NCBI GenBank assembly: GCA_021772455.1
Contig: JAJFLY010000012.1
Coordinates: forward strand, 1 to 36,425
Source of the DNA: Chlamydiota bacterium
GTDB lineage: Bacteria; Chlamydiota; Chlamydiia; Chlamydiales; JAAKFR01
Direction: 5' to 3'
Length of the DNA stretch: 36,425 bases
Below are positions 24,089-31,466 of this stretch, in pieces. The position numbers and the translations under genes were made by a program. The notes beneath the pieces were generated by a model. The model saw nothing but the letters and a program-made list of their open reading frames with translations, ran no database searches and was not told where the DNA came from. How positions within the stretch are numbered: position 1 is the first letter of the stretch; every line of letters starts with the position of its first letter.

Positions 24089-24808
24089 ATGCGTTATTCC
24101 ATTGTTATTCCAATTAAGAACGAAGAAGAAAATATCGAAGATCTCGTTGCCGAGATCGAACCTGTAATGGAAGGGATGAAACACCCGTGGGAGTTGATCT
24201 GCATCGACGACGGCTCAACAGACAGCAGCCTTTTACTATTACAAGACCTATGCAAGCAAAAGCCCTATTTACGCGTCTTAACCTTCACACGCAACTTTGG
24301 GCAGTCGGCAGCCTTTGCCGCCGGTTTTAAAGCCGCACGGGGAGAGTTTATTATCACTCTCGATGGAGATCGCCAAAACGATCCCGCTGACATTCCAAAG
24401 CTTACAGCTGCCATGACAGATTGTGATCTTGTTGTAGGGTGGCGGGTTAACCGAAAAGATCCCTTGAAAAAACGACTCGTCTCCCGCCTCTCCAACTGGG
24501 TGCGTAGCCGCCTTTGCCGCGATGAAATGCATGACACAGGCTGCTCGCTCAAGGTCTATCGCAGTACATCGCTTAAACAGATTAAGATGTACACAGGGAT
24601 GCACCGTTTTTTACCAGCCCTGTTTAAAATTGAAGGGTTTCGCATAAAAGAGGTTCCCGTTAACCACCGTGAGCGGGCAAAAGGCGAGACAAAATACCAC
24701 TTCTTCAACCGCTCGATCGGCCCCATTGTCGATATGTTTGTCGTCCGCTGGATGCGGAGGCGCGCTCTGCATCACAAAATACGCGAAGAAATTTCTCATG
24801 AACGTTGA
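24089..24808 (+). CDS. Family 2 glycosyltransferase (dolichyl/undecaprenyl-phosphate sugar synthase-like)
   Basis: A 239-residue GT-A enzyme starting MRYSIVIPIKNEEENI. CIDDGSTD (38-45) and ITLDGDRQNDPADIP (89-103) are the nucleotide-sugar and metal-binding motifs, and NFGQSAAFAAGF (69-80) matches the DPM1/ArnC subgroup. HDTGCSLKVYR and VPVNHRERAKGETKYHFFNR are also typical. It lacks the C-terminal transmembrane helices of ArnC/GtrB, so it is probably a peripheral enzyme transferring a sugar to a polyprenyl phosphate. It overlaps lpxB by 11 bases. In other bacteria LAB_N domains such as the one at the start of LpxB here are often encoded beside such GT2 enzymes, so a role in modifying lipid A is plausible. 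Confidence 0.88.
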   Translation: MRYSIVIPIKNEEENIEDLVAEIEPVMEGMKHPWELICIDDGSTDSSLLLLQDLCKQKPYLRVLTFTRNFGQSAAFAAGFKAARGEFIITLDGDRQNDPADIPKLTAAMTDCDLVVGWRVNRKDPLKKRLVSRLSNWVRSRLCRDEMHDTGCSLKVYRSTSLKQIKMYTGMHRFLPALFKIEGFRIKEVPVNHRERAKGETKYHFFNRSIGPIVDMFVVRWMRRRALHHKIREEISHER

Positions 24809-26558
24809 TGCTTTACGCTCCTTCCTCTACCCCCTTGGGCTGATTGCGAGCCTCTTATTTGGCCTTAGATTCCTCTTTCAATGGATTCAAAGCGAGCGCA
24901 AAGGGGCGAGTACCGTCACCCACCTCTTTTGGGTCATCTCTCTTGTCGCAAATGGGATTATGTGCGTACATGCCTACATCCAACTCCAGTATCCAGTCTG
25001 CCTTCTCCAAGCCCTCAACGCCGTGATTGCCTGGCGCAATCTCAACCTAATGGGCGCACGCCCCCTCGCCAAAAAACGTGTGGTGACACTCATGGTGTTG
25101 ACAACCGCTGCAATCTCATTGCTTTTCATACGCGAAAATATCTGGATGCGCCCTCCCACAATGCCATGGAGTGGCAACCATGCGACAAACCCCGCCACTT
25201 TTTGGCATGTAATCGGATTTGGTGGGATGCTCCTCTTTGCCAGCCGTTTTTGGATCCAATGGTGGCTCGCCGAAAAACACCAAAAGAGCTTCCTAAGCAA
25301 ACCCTTTTGGTGGACAAGTCTTTTCGGCGCTCTACTCTCGCTCGCCTATTTTATCCGCTTGAACGACCCCGTCAATATCCTCGGCTATAGCGTTGGTATC
25401 ATCCCTTACATCCGCAACCTCATGCTTCTTAACAAGCCCATACAAAAAAAAGGGGAAGGATTATTCCTATTTGCAGGAGAGACAAGCGGTGATGTTTTAG
25501 GAGGAAAGTTAGTCGAAGCCCTCAAGCAGCGCGACCCCACCCTCTCCATTTCAGGAGTTGGCGGCCCCCTCATGCGAACAGCTGGCATGGAGATCACCCA
25601 TCCCATGGAACGGTTTCAGGTGATGGGCTTCTCCGATGTCCTCTTCGCCTTGCCCCGCTTACTTATGGATATGCGAAGAATCAAAAAGCGCATCCTAAAA
25701 GAGCAGCCCGCAGGTGTCGTTCTGATCGACTATGCCGATTTTAACATGCTCCTAGCAAAGGCACTACGCAAAAAAGGGTATCAAGGAAAACTCGTCCACT
25801 ACGTCTGCCCCTCTGTTTGGGCATGGCGCAAAAACCGCGTCAAATCGCTTGCAAAAACACTCGATAGCCTCCTTTCAATCCTCCCCTTTGAAGAGAACTG
25901 CTTCACAGGAACCAAACTCCCCGTCACCTATGTCGGCCATCCCCTCGTCGCCGCAATCGACACCTACACATACGATGCCACCTACGAGCTGCCAACAGAT
26001 AAACCCATCTTAGCCCTCTTTCCCGGCAGCCGCCGCCACGAAATTGCTCTAAACCTACCCATTCAATGGGAAATTGCCAAAAAATTCCCTGACTACACAC
26101 CTGTAATTTCTGTCGCCCGCCCCGAGCTGATGGAAGAAATAAAAAAGCATGTCGGTCCAGATGCACATTTTGTTCCCCAAGACAAGCGGTACGAGCTGAT
26201 GCGCGCAGCTAAACTTGCCCTTGCCACTTCCGGGACAATCGTCTTGGAGATTGGGCTTCACGCTGTTCCCACAGTCGTCACCTACCAGGTGGCCGGACTA
26301 AACTATCTACTTGGGCGCTACATCTTCCGCATCCACCTCCCCTTCTATACGCTTGTCAACATCATCTGTGAGCGCGAGGTCTATCCCGAATTTATCCACA
26401 AAGACCTCTCTGTCGATGAGATCGCGACAACGCTGCGGAACTTGGATGTAAAGAAATGCCGAGAAGCGTGCTTCGAGTTGCGCAAGAGACTACTTGGGCA
26501 AAACGCGAGCCAGGAAGCTGCCAAGACGATCGAGAATTTGATCAAAGAACCCACATAA
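24798..26558 (+). CDS. lpxB: Lipid-A-disaccharide synthase with N-terminal LAB_N membrane fusion
   Basis: A 586-residue fusion from ATG 24798 (MNVDALRSFL). Residues about 12-87 and 140-212 are two LAB_N repeats, each with a paired-helix pattern (FGLRFLFQWIQSERKG and FASRFWIQWWLAEKHQKS) and an ending of the form RNL plus hydrophobics. Residues about 221-586 are the GT19 LpxB domain: LFLFAGETSGD (222-232), LIDYADFN, YVCPSVWAWRKNR, LFPGSRRHEI and ATSGTIVLEIGLHAVP. It joins UDP-2,3-diacylglucosamine and lipid X to lipid A disaccharide-1-phosphate. Chlamydia LpxB (CT411) is also about 600 residues with this fusion. An upstream in-frame ATG at 24669 would lie inside the GT2 gene and is rejected. 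Confidence 0.95.
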   Translation: MNVDALRSFLYPLGLIASLLFGLRFLFQWIQSERKGASTVTHLFWVISLVANGIMCVHAYIQLQYPVCLLQALNAVIAWRNLNLMGARPLAKKRVVTLMVLTTAAISLLFIRENIWMRPPTMPWSGNHATNPATFWHVIGFGGMLLFASRFWIQWWLAEKHQKSFLSKPFWWTSLFGALLSLAYFIRLNDPVNILGYSVGIIPYIRNLMLLNKPIQKKGEGLFLFAGETSGDVLGGKLVEALKQRDPTLSISGVGGPLMRTAGMEITHPMERFQVMGFSDVLFALPRLLMDMRRIKKRILKEQPAGVVLIDYADFNMLLAKALRKKGYQGKLVHYVCPSVWAWRKNRVKSLAKTLDSLLSILPFEENCFTGTKLPVTYVGHPLVAAIDTYTYDATYELPTDKPILALFPGSRRHEIALNLPIQWEIAKKFPDYTPVISVARPELMEEIKKHVGPDAHFVPQDKRYELMRAAKLALATSGTIVLEIGLHAVPTVVTYQVAGLNYLLGRYIFRIHLPFYTLVNIICEREVYPEFIHKDLSVDEIATTLRNLDVKKCREACFELRKRLLGQNASQEAAKTIENLIKEPT

Positions 26559-26640
26559 TTTTTCCATGTGTTCCACCTGCAATTGGTGCAATCATGATAC
26601 AGCTACATCTGGAACACGATATACAACCTTATTGGATGCT

Positions 26641-27084
26641 ATGAAGCCTTTTTTAATTATTTGCACACTTTGCATACTCTTTTTATCGAAAGGATTTGCA
26701 ACCCCCTATGCCATACAAGATCGAACGATTGCCAAACTCGACAGGTTTGAAAAAGCTCTCGATTGGCTCGTTACACATCGTAAACAATTAACTGAAGAGC
26801 AGAGTAAAACACTTGAAGAACTTGGACTTTTAGATGAAGTAAGCAATGCTAATGAAATTATCGAGCAGGAAATGATTAAGGCTCAAGAAGCCTTTAGGCA
26901 ACTGCGTCAACATATCTACCAAATTGTCCTTGCCGCCAATGTTAGTAACCATGAAGTAAAAGAGTTGATTATTCAATCTCAAGCAGAGCTTGTGAACTGG
27001 TACACAGCGTATATGGAAAACATAGTATTCCCCGAAAATTGGGAGACTTGCTTTCAAGCATATCTTGATAAAAAAGATAGATAA
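26641..27084 (+). CDS. Small secreted helical protein, hypothetical
   Basis: A 147-residue protein from ATG 26641, chosen because residues 1-20 then form a clean signal peptide (MKPFLIICTLCILFLSKGFA, then TP). An upstream in-frame ATG at 26566 would add 25 Cys-rich residues and bury the signal. The mature part is predominantly helical and acidic (ALDWLVTHRKQLTEEQSKTL; EIIEQEMIKAQEAFRQLRQ), with no motif I recognise. It is AT-rich compared with lpxB and plsX on either side. A weak inverted repeat GTGTTCCA/TGGAACAC (26568-26575 and 26610-26617) precedes it. It stands between lpxB and the convergent plsX, six bases from the plsX stop. Confidence 0.65.
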   Translation: MKPFLIICTLCILFLSKGFATPYAIQDRTIAKLDRFEKALDWLVTHRKQLTEEQSKTLEELGLLDEVSNANEIIEQEMIKAQEAFRQLRQHIYQIVLAANVSNHEVKELIIQSQAELVNWYTAYMENIVFPENWETCFQAYLDKKDR

Positions 27085-27090
27085 AGAAGC

Positions 27091-28050
27091 TCAGAGACTC
27101 TTTCTGATTTTTTGGATGATACCCTTGCGAGCCAGATCGGCCGCGCCGTGGATCCCGTTGATTAGCGCTTGCTGGTCAGAGTAGCCATGACACTTAACCA
27201 CAAGCGCGTCGAGACCACACAACATAGCACCAGGATGTTCCGAGTAGTTAAACCGTTGGTTGAGATGAGAAACAATCTCAGGAACCTCAAAGTGCTTTTC
27301 AAGGTAATCGACTAAAAAGCTTGAAATCCCCTCAGATGTTTTTAAGAAGACGTTTCCAGTAAAGCCATCGGTCACGAGGATATCGACCTTCCCCTGAAAG
27401 ACAGCGCGCCCCTCGGCATTCCCCAAAAAACGGTTTTGAAACGCCTCTTGCAAAAGAGAATAGGTCTCCTTCATCTCTTTTGTCCCTTTCTGCTCTTCAG
27501 TTCCAATATTTAGAAGACCAATCGAAGGTTTCTCCAGGCCGTGGTAATAGGTACGGAAAAGGGAACCTAATCTTGCATAGGAAACAAGTTGATGAGGCTT
27601 TGGCATCACATTTGCCCCCACATCCAGCACGACAACTTCTCCATTCGCCGTCGGCATAGTCACTAAGAGAGCCGGTCTTTCGACACCTGGAAGTGTTTCC
27701 AAATGGTGCATCGCTGTCGCGACAAGTGCTCCTGTACTCCCAGTGGAGATGAACGCATCAAGCTCCTTTTCCTTAAGAAGGCGCATCCCGGCCGCCATCG
27801 AAGAATTTTTCTTGCGACGTACGGCAAGCAGAGGCGGTTCATCCATTTCGATGAACTCTTCTGTTGTGATGAATTCGATTTGGGGATGAGATTTTTCAGA
27901 AAGCGACGAATAAAGCGCATGCGTAGCCAACACAACTAACTGATCAGATGTTGTATTGGCTACGTGTAAGACCGCTTCGAAAATCGCTTCAGGAGGTTGC
28001 TCCCCTCCCATTAAATCTACGCCGATGCGAAGTAGATTTGAAGAAGCCAA
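27091..28050 (-). CDS. plsX: Phosphate acyltransferase PlsX
   Basis: A 319-residue soluble enzyme. The start is TTG at 28050, one base after the rpmF stop; it places the family motif GVDLMGGEQPPEAI at residues 9-22 as expected, whereas the internal ATG in DLMGG would remove the first strand. Other family segments are MAAGMRLLKEKELDAFISTG (85-104), LLVTMPTANGEVVVLDVGAN and VTDGFTGNVFLKTSEG. It makes acyl-phosphate from acyl-ACP for glycerolipid synthesis. It corresponds to CT811. rpmF-plsX linkage is widespread in bacteria, and yceD-rpmF-plsX are contiguous here. Confidence 0.95.
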   Translation of the reverse strand: MASSNLLRIGVDLMGGEQPPEAIFEAVLHVANTTSDQLVVLATHALYSSLSEKSHPQIEFITTEEFIEMDEPPLLAVRRKKNSSMAAGMRLLKEKELDAFISTGSTGALVATAMHHLETLPGVERPALLVTMPTANGEVVVLDVGANVMPKPHQLVSYARLGSLFRTYYHGLEKPSIGLLNIGTEEQKGTKEMKETYSLLQEAFQNRFLGNAEGRAVFQGKVDILVTDGFTGNVFLKTSEGISSFLVDYLEKHFEVPEIVSHLNQRFNYSEHPGAMLCGLDALVVKCHGYSDQQALINGIHGAADLARKGIIQKIRKSL

Positions 28051-28051
28051 C

Positions 28052-28234
28052 TTATGTTTCTTCCTTCTTCACGACTAAGCGGTTGTTATAATACCCGCAA
28101 GAGGGGCAAACACGGTGAGAAAGGCGCGGACTTGCACAATTTGAGCAAGCTGTTGCCATTTTTGGTTTTTTTGCATGGTGAGCGCGTCTTGAATTTTTAC
28201 GCTGATTGCTCACACGACTTCGTGGGACTGCCAT
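28052..28234 (-). CDS. rpmF: 50S ribosomal protein L32
   Basis: A 60-residue protein with the family start MAVPRSRVSNQRKNSRRAHH and a zinc ribbon formed by Cys30, Cys33, Cys43 and Cys46 (CSNC and CPSC). It belongs to the large ribosomal subunit near the peptidyl transferase region. It is encoded between yceD (gap 5 bases) and plsX (gap 1 base). It corresponds to CT810. Confidence 0.97.
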   Translation of the reverse strand: MAVPRSRVSNQRKNSRRAHHAKKPKMATACSNCASPRLSHRVCPSCGYYNNRLVVKKEET

Positions 28235-28239
28235 TGTTC

Positions 28240-28653
28240 TTAACTCCTAAAAAAGTATCGTGCTATATCCTCTCGCCGGGGGCACTTTCCATCGGCACAC
28301 TCCGCGCGGGAGGGAAGTTCAAGTAAGATTGCTTCTCTCAAGATATCTTTAAAATTAAAGACATCTCCTTTAATATTTTTCAACTCTTCAGTGTGGCAAA
28401 GGCCTGACACCTCTACCTTCACCTGTACATCTTCATTGCAGACGGCGCAGGGCATGGTCGCTTCTGTTTCGACATCAAGCCGAAGCAGCAAGGCTTGATC
28501 CACAAACTCAGCCTCTCCATGAACTTTGACCGGCACTGAAAATGCAAGGTCTTCTTCATGGATCTCCATAAAATCTGAAGAGAATGTCTCTTCAATTATT
28601 TCTTTTTGCCCATCCTTCAGCCTGTGGACATAAATCTTAAATTCATCACCCAT
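28240..28653 (-). CDS. DUF177/YceD family protein
   Basis: A 137-residue acidic protein. ATG 28653 (MGDEFKIYVHRL) is preferred over an in-frame TTG at 28665. The YceD pattern is present: a small CxxC (MPCAVCNEDV) in the middle and a C-terminal PSRAECADGKCPRRED segment with the second Cys pair, followed by a short tail. Family members are encoded with rpmF throughout bacteria and are linked to 23S rRNA accumulation in plants and bacteria. It corresponds to CT809. It is the first gene of the yceD-rpmF-plsX unit, divergent from rne. Confidence 0.88.
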   Translation of the reverse strand: MGDEFKIYVHRLKDGQKEIIEETFSSDFMEIHEEDLAFSVPVKVHGEAEFVDQALLLRLDVETEATMPCAVCNEDVQVKVEVSGLCHTEELKNIKGDVFNFKDILREAILLELPSRAECADGKCPRREDIARYFFRS

Positions 28654-28700
28654 TTGGCAGATCAATTTAGGGGAAAATGGGTTTTAAAGCTAGTTTTTTC

Positions 28701-28729
28701 TGGAAAAGTTCGCCCGCTTGCCCTATACT
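28701..28729 (+). promoter_or_regulatory. Putative promoter of the rne-plsB-M16-proS chain
   Basis: TGGAAA (28701-28706), a 17-base spacer, and TATACT (28724-28729), 4/6 and 5/6 to consensus. The predicted start near 28736 leaves a leader of about 180 bases before the rne ATG. Confidence 0.4.
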
Positions 28730-28735
28730 TGTGGA

Positions 28736-28917
28736 CAACGTAAACGAAATATTTATTCAATGCGCGGATTAGAAGAGTTACTTACGAAGTTATTTTCCCC
28801 GAAAGGGTCTCATTTATTTAAATTATTTTTTGCGTCCTTTTTCCTCGAAACTATGAAAAAGTTATTGCTGTTTTCCTTTCCAACACTTCTTCTTCCGCCA
28901 AGACTTAAGGTAAACCG
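28736..28917 (+). other. Long untranslated leader of rne
   Basis: About 180 bases between the putative start site and the rne ATG hold no convincing gene. An AT-rich stretch (28796-28838) and a possible hairpin CTTTTTC/GAAAAAG (about 28837-28861) are visible. A short open frame MKKLLLFSFPTLLLPP starts at ATG 28853 and runs into rne out of frame, without a Shine-Dalgarno. In E. coli the rne leader mediates autoregulation; whether this one does is inference. Confidence 0.3.
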
Positions 28918-30462
28918 ATGGACAACGATATTCTTCTCAATGTGGAATCTAAAGAGATTCGCTATGCACACCTAAGAAATGGCCAGCTCCGAGATCTGAT
29001 CTTGGAAAGAAAAAAAGCGCGCCAGCTCACAGGTAACATTTACCGTGGCCGAGTCACGAATACCCTACAAAACATTCAATCTGCCTTCATCGATGTCGGT
29101 GAGGGGGAGAATGGCTTTATCCATATGTCGGATATTCTCGAAAATACGAAAAAATTCGAGCAAATGTTCGACATGGACTTCGATTTGGATTACGACATCC
29201 AAACAGTTGACGTGCGGAAACAAAAAAAACTCAATATTGAAGAGGTGATGAAAATCGACCAGCCCGTCCTGGTCCAAGTCGTTAAAGAACCAATCGGCTC
29301 TAAGGGAGCGCGCCTCACTTCCAATATATCGATTGCGGGGCGTTACCTTGTCCTTCTGCCCAACTCCCCTCACCGTGGTGTTTCACGTAAAATCGAAGAT
29401 CGCGGCGCTAGGGAACGGTTAAAAAAACTAATTCGCGCCTTTGAAATGCCTCATGATATGGGATTAATTTGCCGCACGGCGAGCAGCCAAGCAACAACGG
29501 ATATGTTAATCAGCGAGGCGCACGAACTGCTCGAAGGCTGGCAGCAAATTATGGAAAAATTCAACGATTCTACCAACCCTACGCTTCTTTTTGAAGAATC
29601 TGATATCCTGAAACGCTCCGTGATGACGTGTGTCGACAAAAAATACGATAGGCTCCTTGTCGATGACTATAACACCTACTTAAAATGTAAGAGATACCAT
29701 AAAAAATTCAGCCTCGAACACCCACTTCGTATCGAATATTATCGAGATAAAACCCCCATGTTCGAACGCTTCAATGTCGAGCGGGAAATTGAAAAGGCGC
29801 TGAGGAGAAAAATTTGGCTTCCAAGCGGCGGCTATCTCTTTTTTGATCGAACCGAGGCTATGTTCACAATCGATGTCAACTCAGGACGCAGCACTACAAC
29901 TGAAGGGAATGTGGAAGAGACACTTGTACGCATTAACCTTGAGGCGGCCGATGAGATTGCCCGCCAGCTTCGGTTGCGTAACGTCGGAGGACTTGTAATT
30001 GTCGACTTTATCGACATGCGCGTACGGAAAAATCAAAGGCGCGTTCTTGAACGTCTCAAAGAGTTTATGAAGGAAGATCCAGCAAAATGCACGATCCTTA
30101 GCATGAGTGAATTTGGACTTGTTGAGATGACACGCCAAAGAAACCGTGAATCACTGGTCCAAACGCTATTCACCTCCTGCCCTTACTGCAGTGGAAGTGG
30201 CTTGATTAAAACTCATGAGAGTGTTGTGATCGAAATCGAGCGGGCAATAAAAAAAGCGACACACAAGTTCGAACAATTTGGTTTGCTACTAACTGTCCAC
30301 CCTGATCTATACAAATACATGAAAAATGAAGGGGATCTTTCCTATCTGGAGTCTTTTGCAAAAAAACTAAAAGCGAAAATCGAATTCGAAGAGTCCGATC
30401 GCCTCCACTTGAATGATTTCCGATTAATTTCCACCGTAACCCACGAATTGCTTGAAGTATGA
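28918..30462 (+). CDS. rne: Ribonuclease E/G
   Basis: A 514-residue catalytic-core-only enzyme, the size of RNase G. An S1 RNA-binding domain spans about 37-125 (IYRGRVTNTLQNIQSAFIDV, GFIHMSDI). The DNase I-like catalytic region carries FTIDVNSGRST with Asp319 and GGLVIVDFIDM with Asp363 as metal ligands. CPYCSGSG (421-428) supplies the zinc-link cysteines used for dimer formation. The long C-terminal scaffold for the degradosome is missing. It cleaves single-stranded RNA in mRNA decay and rRNA processing. AAGG lies seven bases before the ATG. It corresponds to CT808. Its stop overlaps plsB by four bases. Confidence 0.95.
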   Translation: MDNDILLNVESKEIRYAHLRNGQLRDLILERKKARQLTGNIYRGRVTNTLQNIQSAFIDVGEGENGFIHMSDILENTKKFEQMFDMDFDLDYDIQTVDVRKQKKLNIEEVMKIDQPVLVQVVKEPIGSKGARLTSNISIAGRYLVLLPNSPHRGVSRKIEDRGARERLKKLIRAFEMPHDMGLICRTASSQATTDMLISEAHELLEGWQQIMEKFNDSTNPTLLFEESDILKRSVMTCVDKKYDRLLVDDYNTYLKCKRYHKKFSLEHPLRIEYYRDKTPMFERFNVEREIEKALRRKIWLPSGGYLFFDRTEAMFTIDVNSGRSTTTEGNVEETLVRINLEAADEIARQLRLRNVGGLVIVDFIDMRVRKNQRRVLERLKEFMKEDPAKCTILSMSEFGLVEMTRQRNRESLVQTLFTSCPYCSGSGLIKTHESVVIEIERAIKKATHKFEQFGLLLTVHPDLYKYMKNEGDLSYLESFAKKLKAKIEFEESDRLHLNDFRLISTVTHELLEV

Positions 30463-31466
30463 TATTTCTAGATAGGCTCAAACAAGCCCTCCATGAGGGA
30501 AAAATTGATGAGAGAAACAGCGAGATTATTACTAGCCTCTATGAGAGTTATGCGCTGTCGCTGAAAGTGTGTGGACTCGATATGTCCCCACATGATCCTG
30601 TTTTCATCTCCCTTTTACAACTTGTCTGCAAGCAAATTGCTAATCCTTATCAATTTGAGTCGTACCACCATAAGATCACTCAACCATATAACTACTACGA
30701 ATTTGGTTTAAAGTTCCTCCGCCCCCTTGTTGATAAAGGGCGGAGCCGAGTCTTTCATCTTGAAAACGTCAAAAAGATGAATGAGCAAGTTCAAAGGGGT
30801 GAAAATGTCATCCTCTTTGCTAATCATCAAACCGAGGTCGATCCTCTGTTGCTGAGCCTAGCTCTTGAAGAGACTTATCTCGATTTTGCCTCAGAGGTGA
30901 TCTCTGTTGCCGGCGACCGAGTTGTCACAGATCCATTAGCCGTTCCCTTTAGTATGGGGCTGAATTTGCTATGCATCTACTCTAAACGCCATATCGACAA
31001 CCCACCTGAGCTTAAAGCTGAAAAGCAACACCACAACCAACGTACGATGAAACGAATGAGAGAACTTCTCTCCGAGGGTGGCAAATGCATCTATGTTGCT
31101 CCCAGCGGTGGTCGCGACCGTCCAAATGCCCAGGGGGAAGTCGTTGTCTCTCCCTTTGACCCACAGAGTATTGAAATGTTTCGCCTAATGGGGAAACAAG
31201 CCAAAAAGCCCGTCCATTTTTACCCCCTTGCTCTCGCAACTTTTGACATCCTTCCCCCACCCCAAGCTATTGAAACTGAGATTGGTGAGGAAAGGCGCAC
31301 AAAACGGGAAGGGATTCTTCTCTCTTTTGGAAGCGAGATCGACCTCGATCAATTCCCAGGCTCTGAGATGCAAGATCGCCATGCAAAACGGAGCGCCCGG
31401 GCGATGCATATCTGGAATCTCGTTAAAACAGATTACGCAATGATCAAGCAAGGACTCTCATCATGA
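30459..31466 (+). CDS. plsB: Glycerol-3-phosphate acyltransferase, plastid type
   Basis: A 335-residue soluble acyltransferase. The catalytic block ILFANHQTEVD (118-128) gives the NHxxxxD motif, and YVAPSGGRDRPN is the glycerol-phosphate binding segment typical of plant chloroplast ATS1 and chlamydial PlsB rather than the large E. coli membrane PlsB. It acylates sn-1 of glycerol-3-phosphate. It corresponds to CT807. ATGA overlaps at both ends (30459-30462 and 31463-31466) indicate translational coupling to rne and the M16 protease. Together with plsX in this window it covers the first committed step of phospholipid synthesis. Confidence 0.94.
   Translation: MIFLDRLKQALHEGKIDERNSEIITSLYESYALSLKVCGLDMSPHDPVFISLLQLVCKQIANPYQFESYHHKITQPYNYYEFGLKFLRPLVDKGRSRVFHLENVKKMNEQVQRGENVILFANHQTEVDPLLLSLALEETYLDFASEVISVAGDRVVTDPLAVPFSMGLNLLCIYSKRHIDNPPELKAEKQHHNQRTMKRMRELLSEGGKCIYVAPSGGRDRPNAQGEVVVSPFDPQSIEMFRLMGKQAKKPVHFYPLALATFDILPPPQAIETEIGEERRTKREGILLSFGSEIDLDQFPGSEMQDRHAKRSARAMHIWNLVKTDYAMIKQGLSS

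Noticed and set aside
24669-24797. Upstream ATG extending lpxB by 43 residues
   Set aside because: The extension lies wholly inside the GT2 gene in another frame and has no similarity to LAB_N or LpxB.
26566-26640. Upstream start adding a Cys-rich 25-residue segment to the small secreted protein
   Set aside because: It would place a polar segment before the signal peptide, and there is no Shine-Dalgarno at 26566.
28718-28975. 85-residue frame in the rne leader
   Set aside because: It lacks a ribosome binding site, runs into rne out of frame and has biased composition. It is treated as leader sequence.
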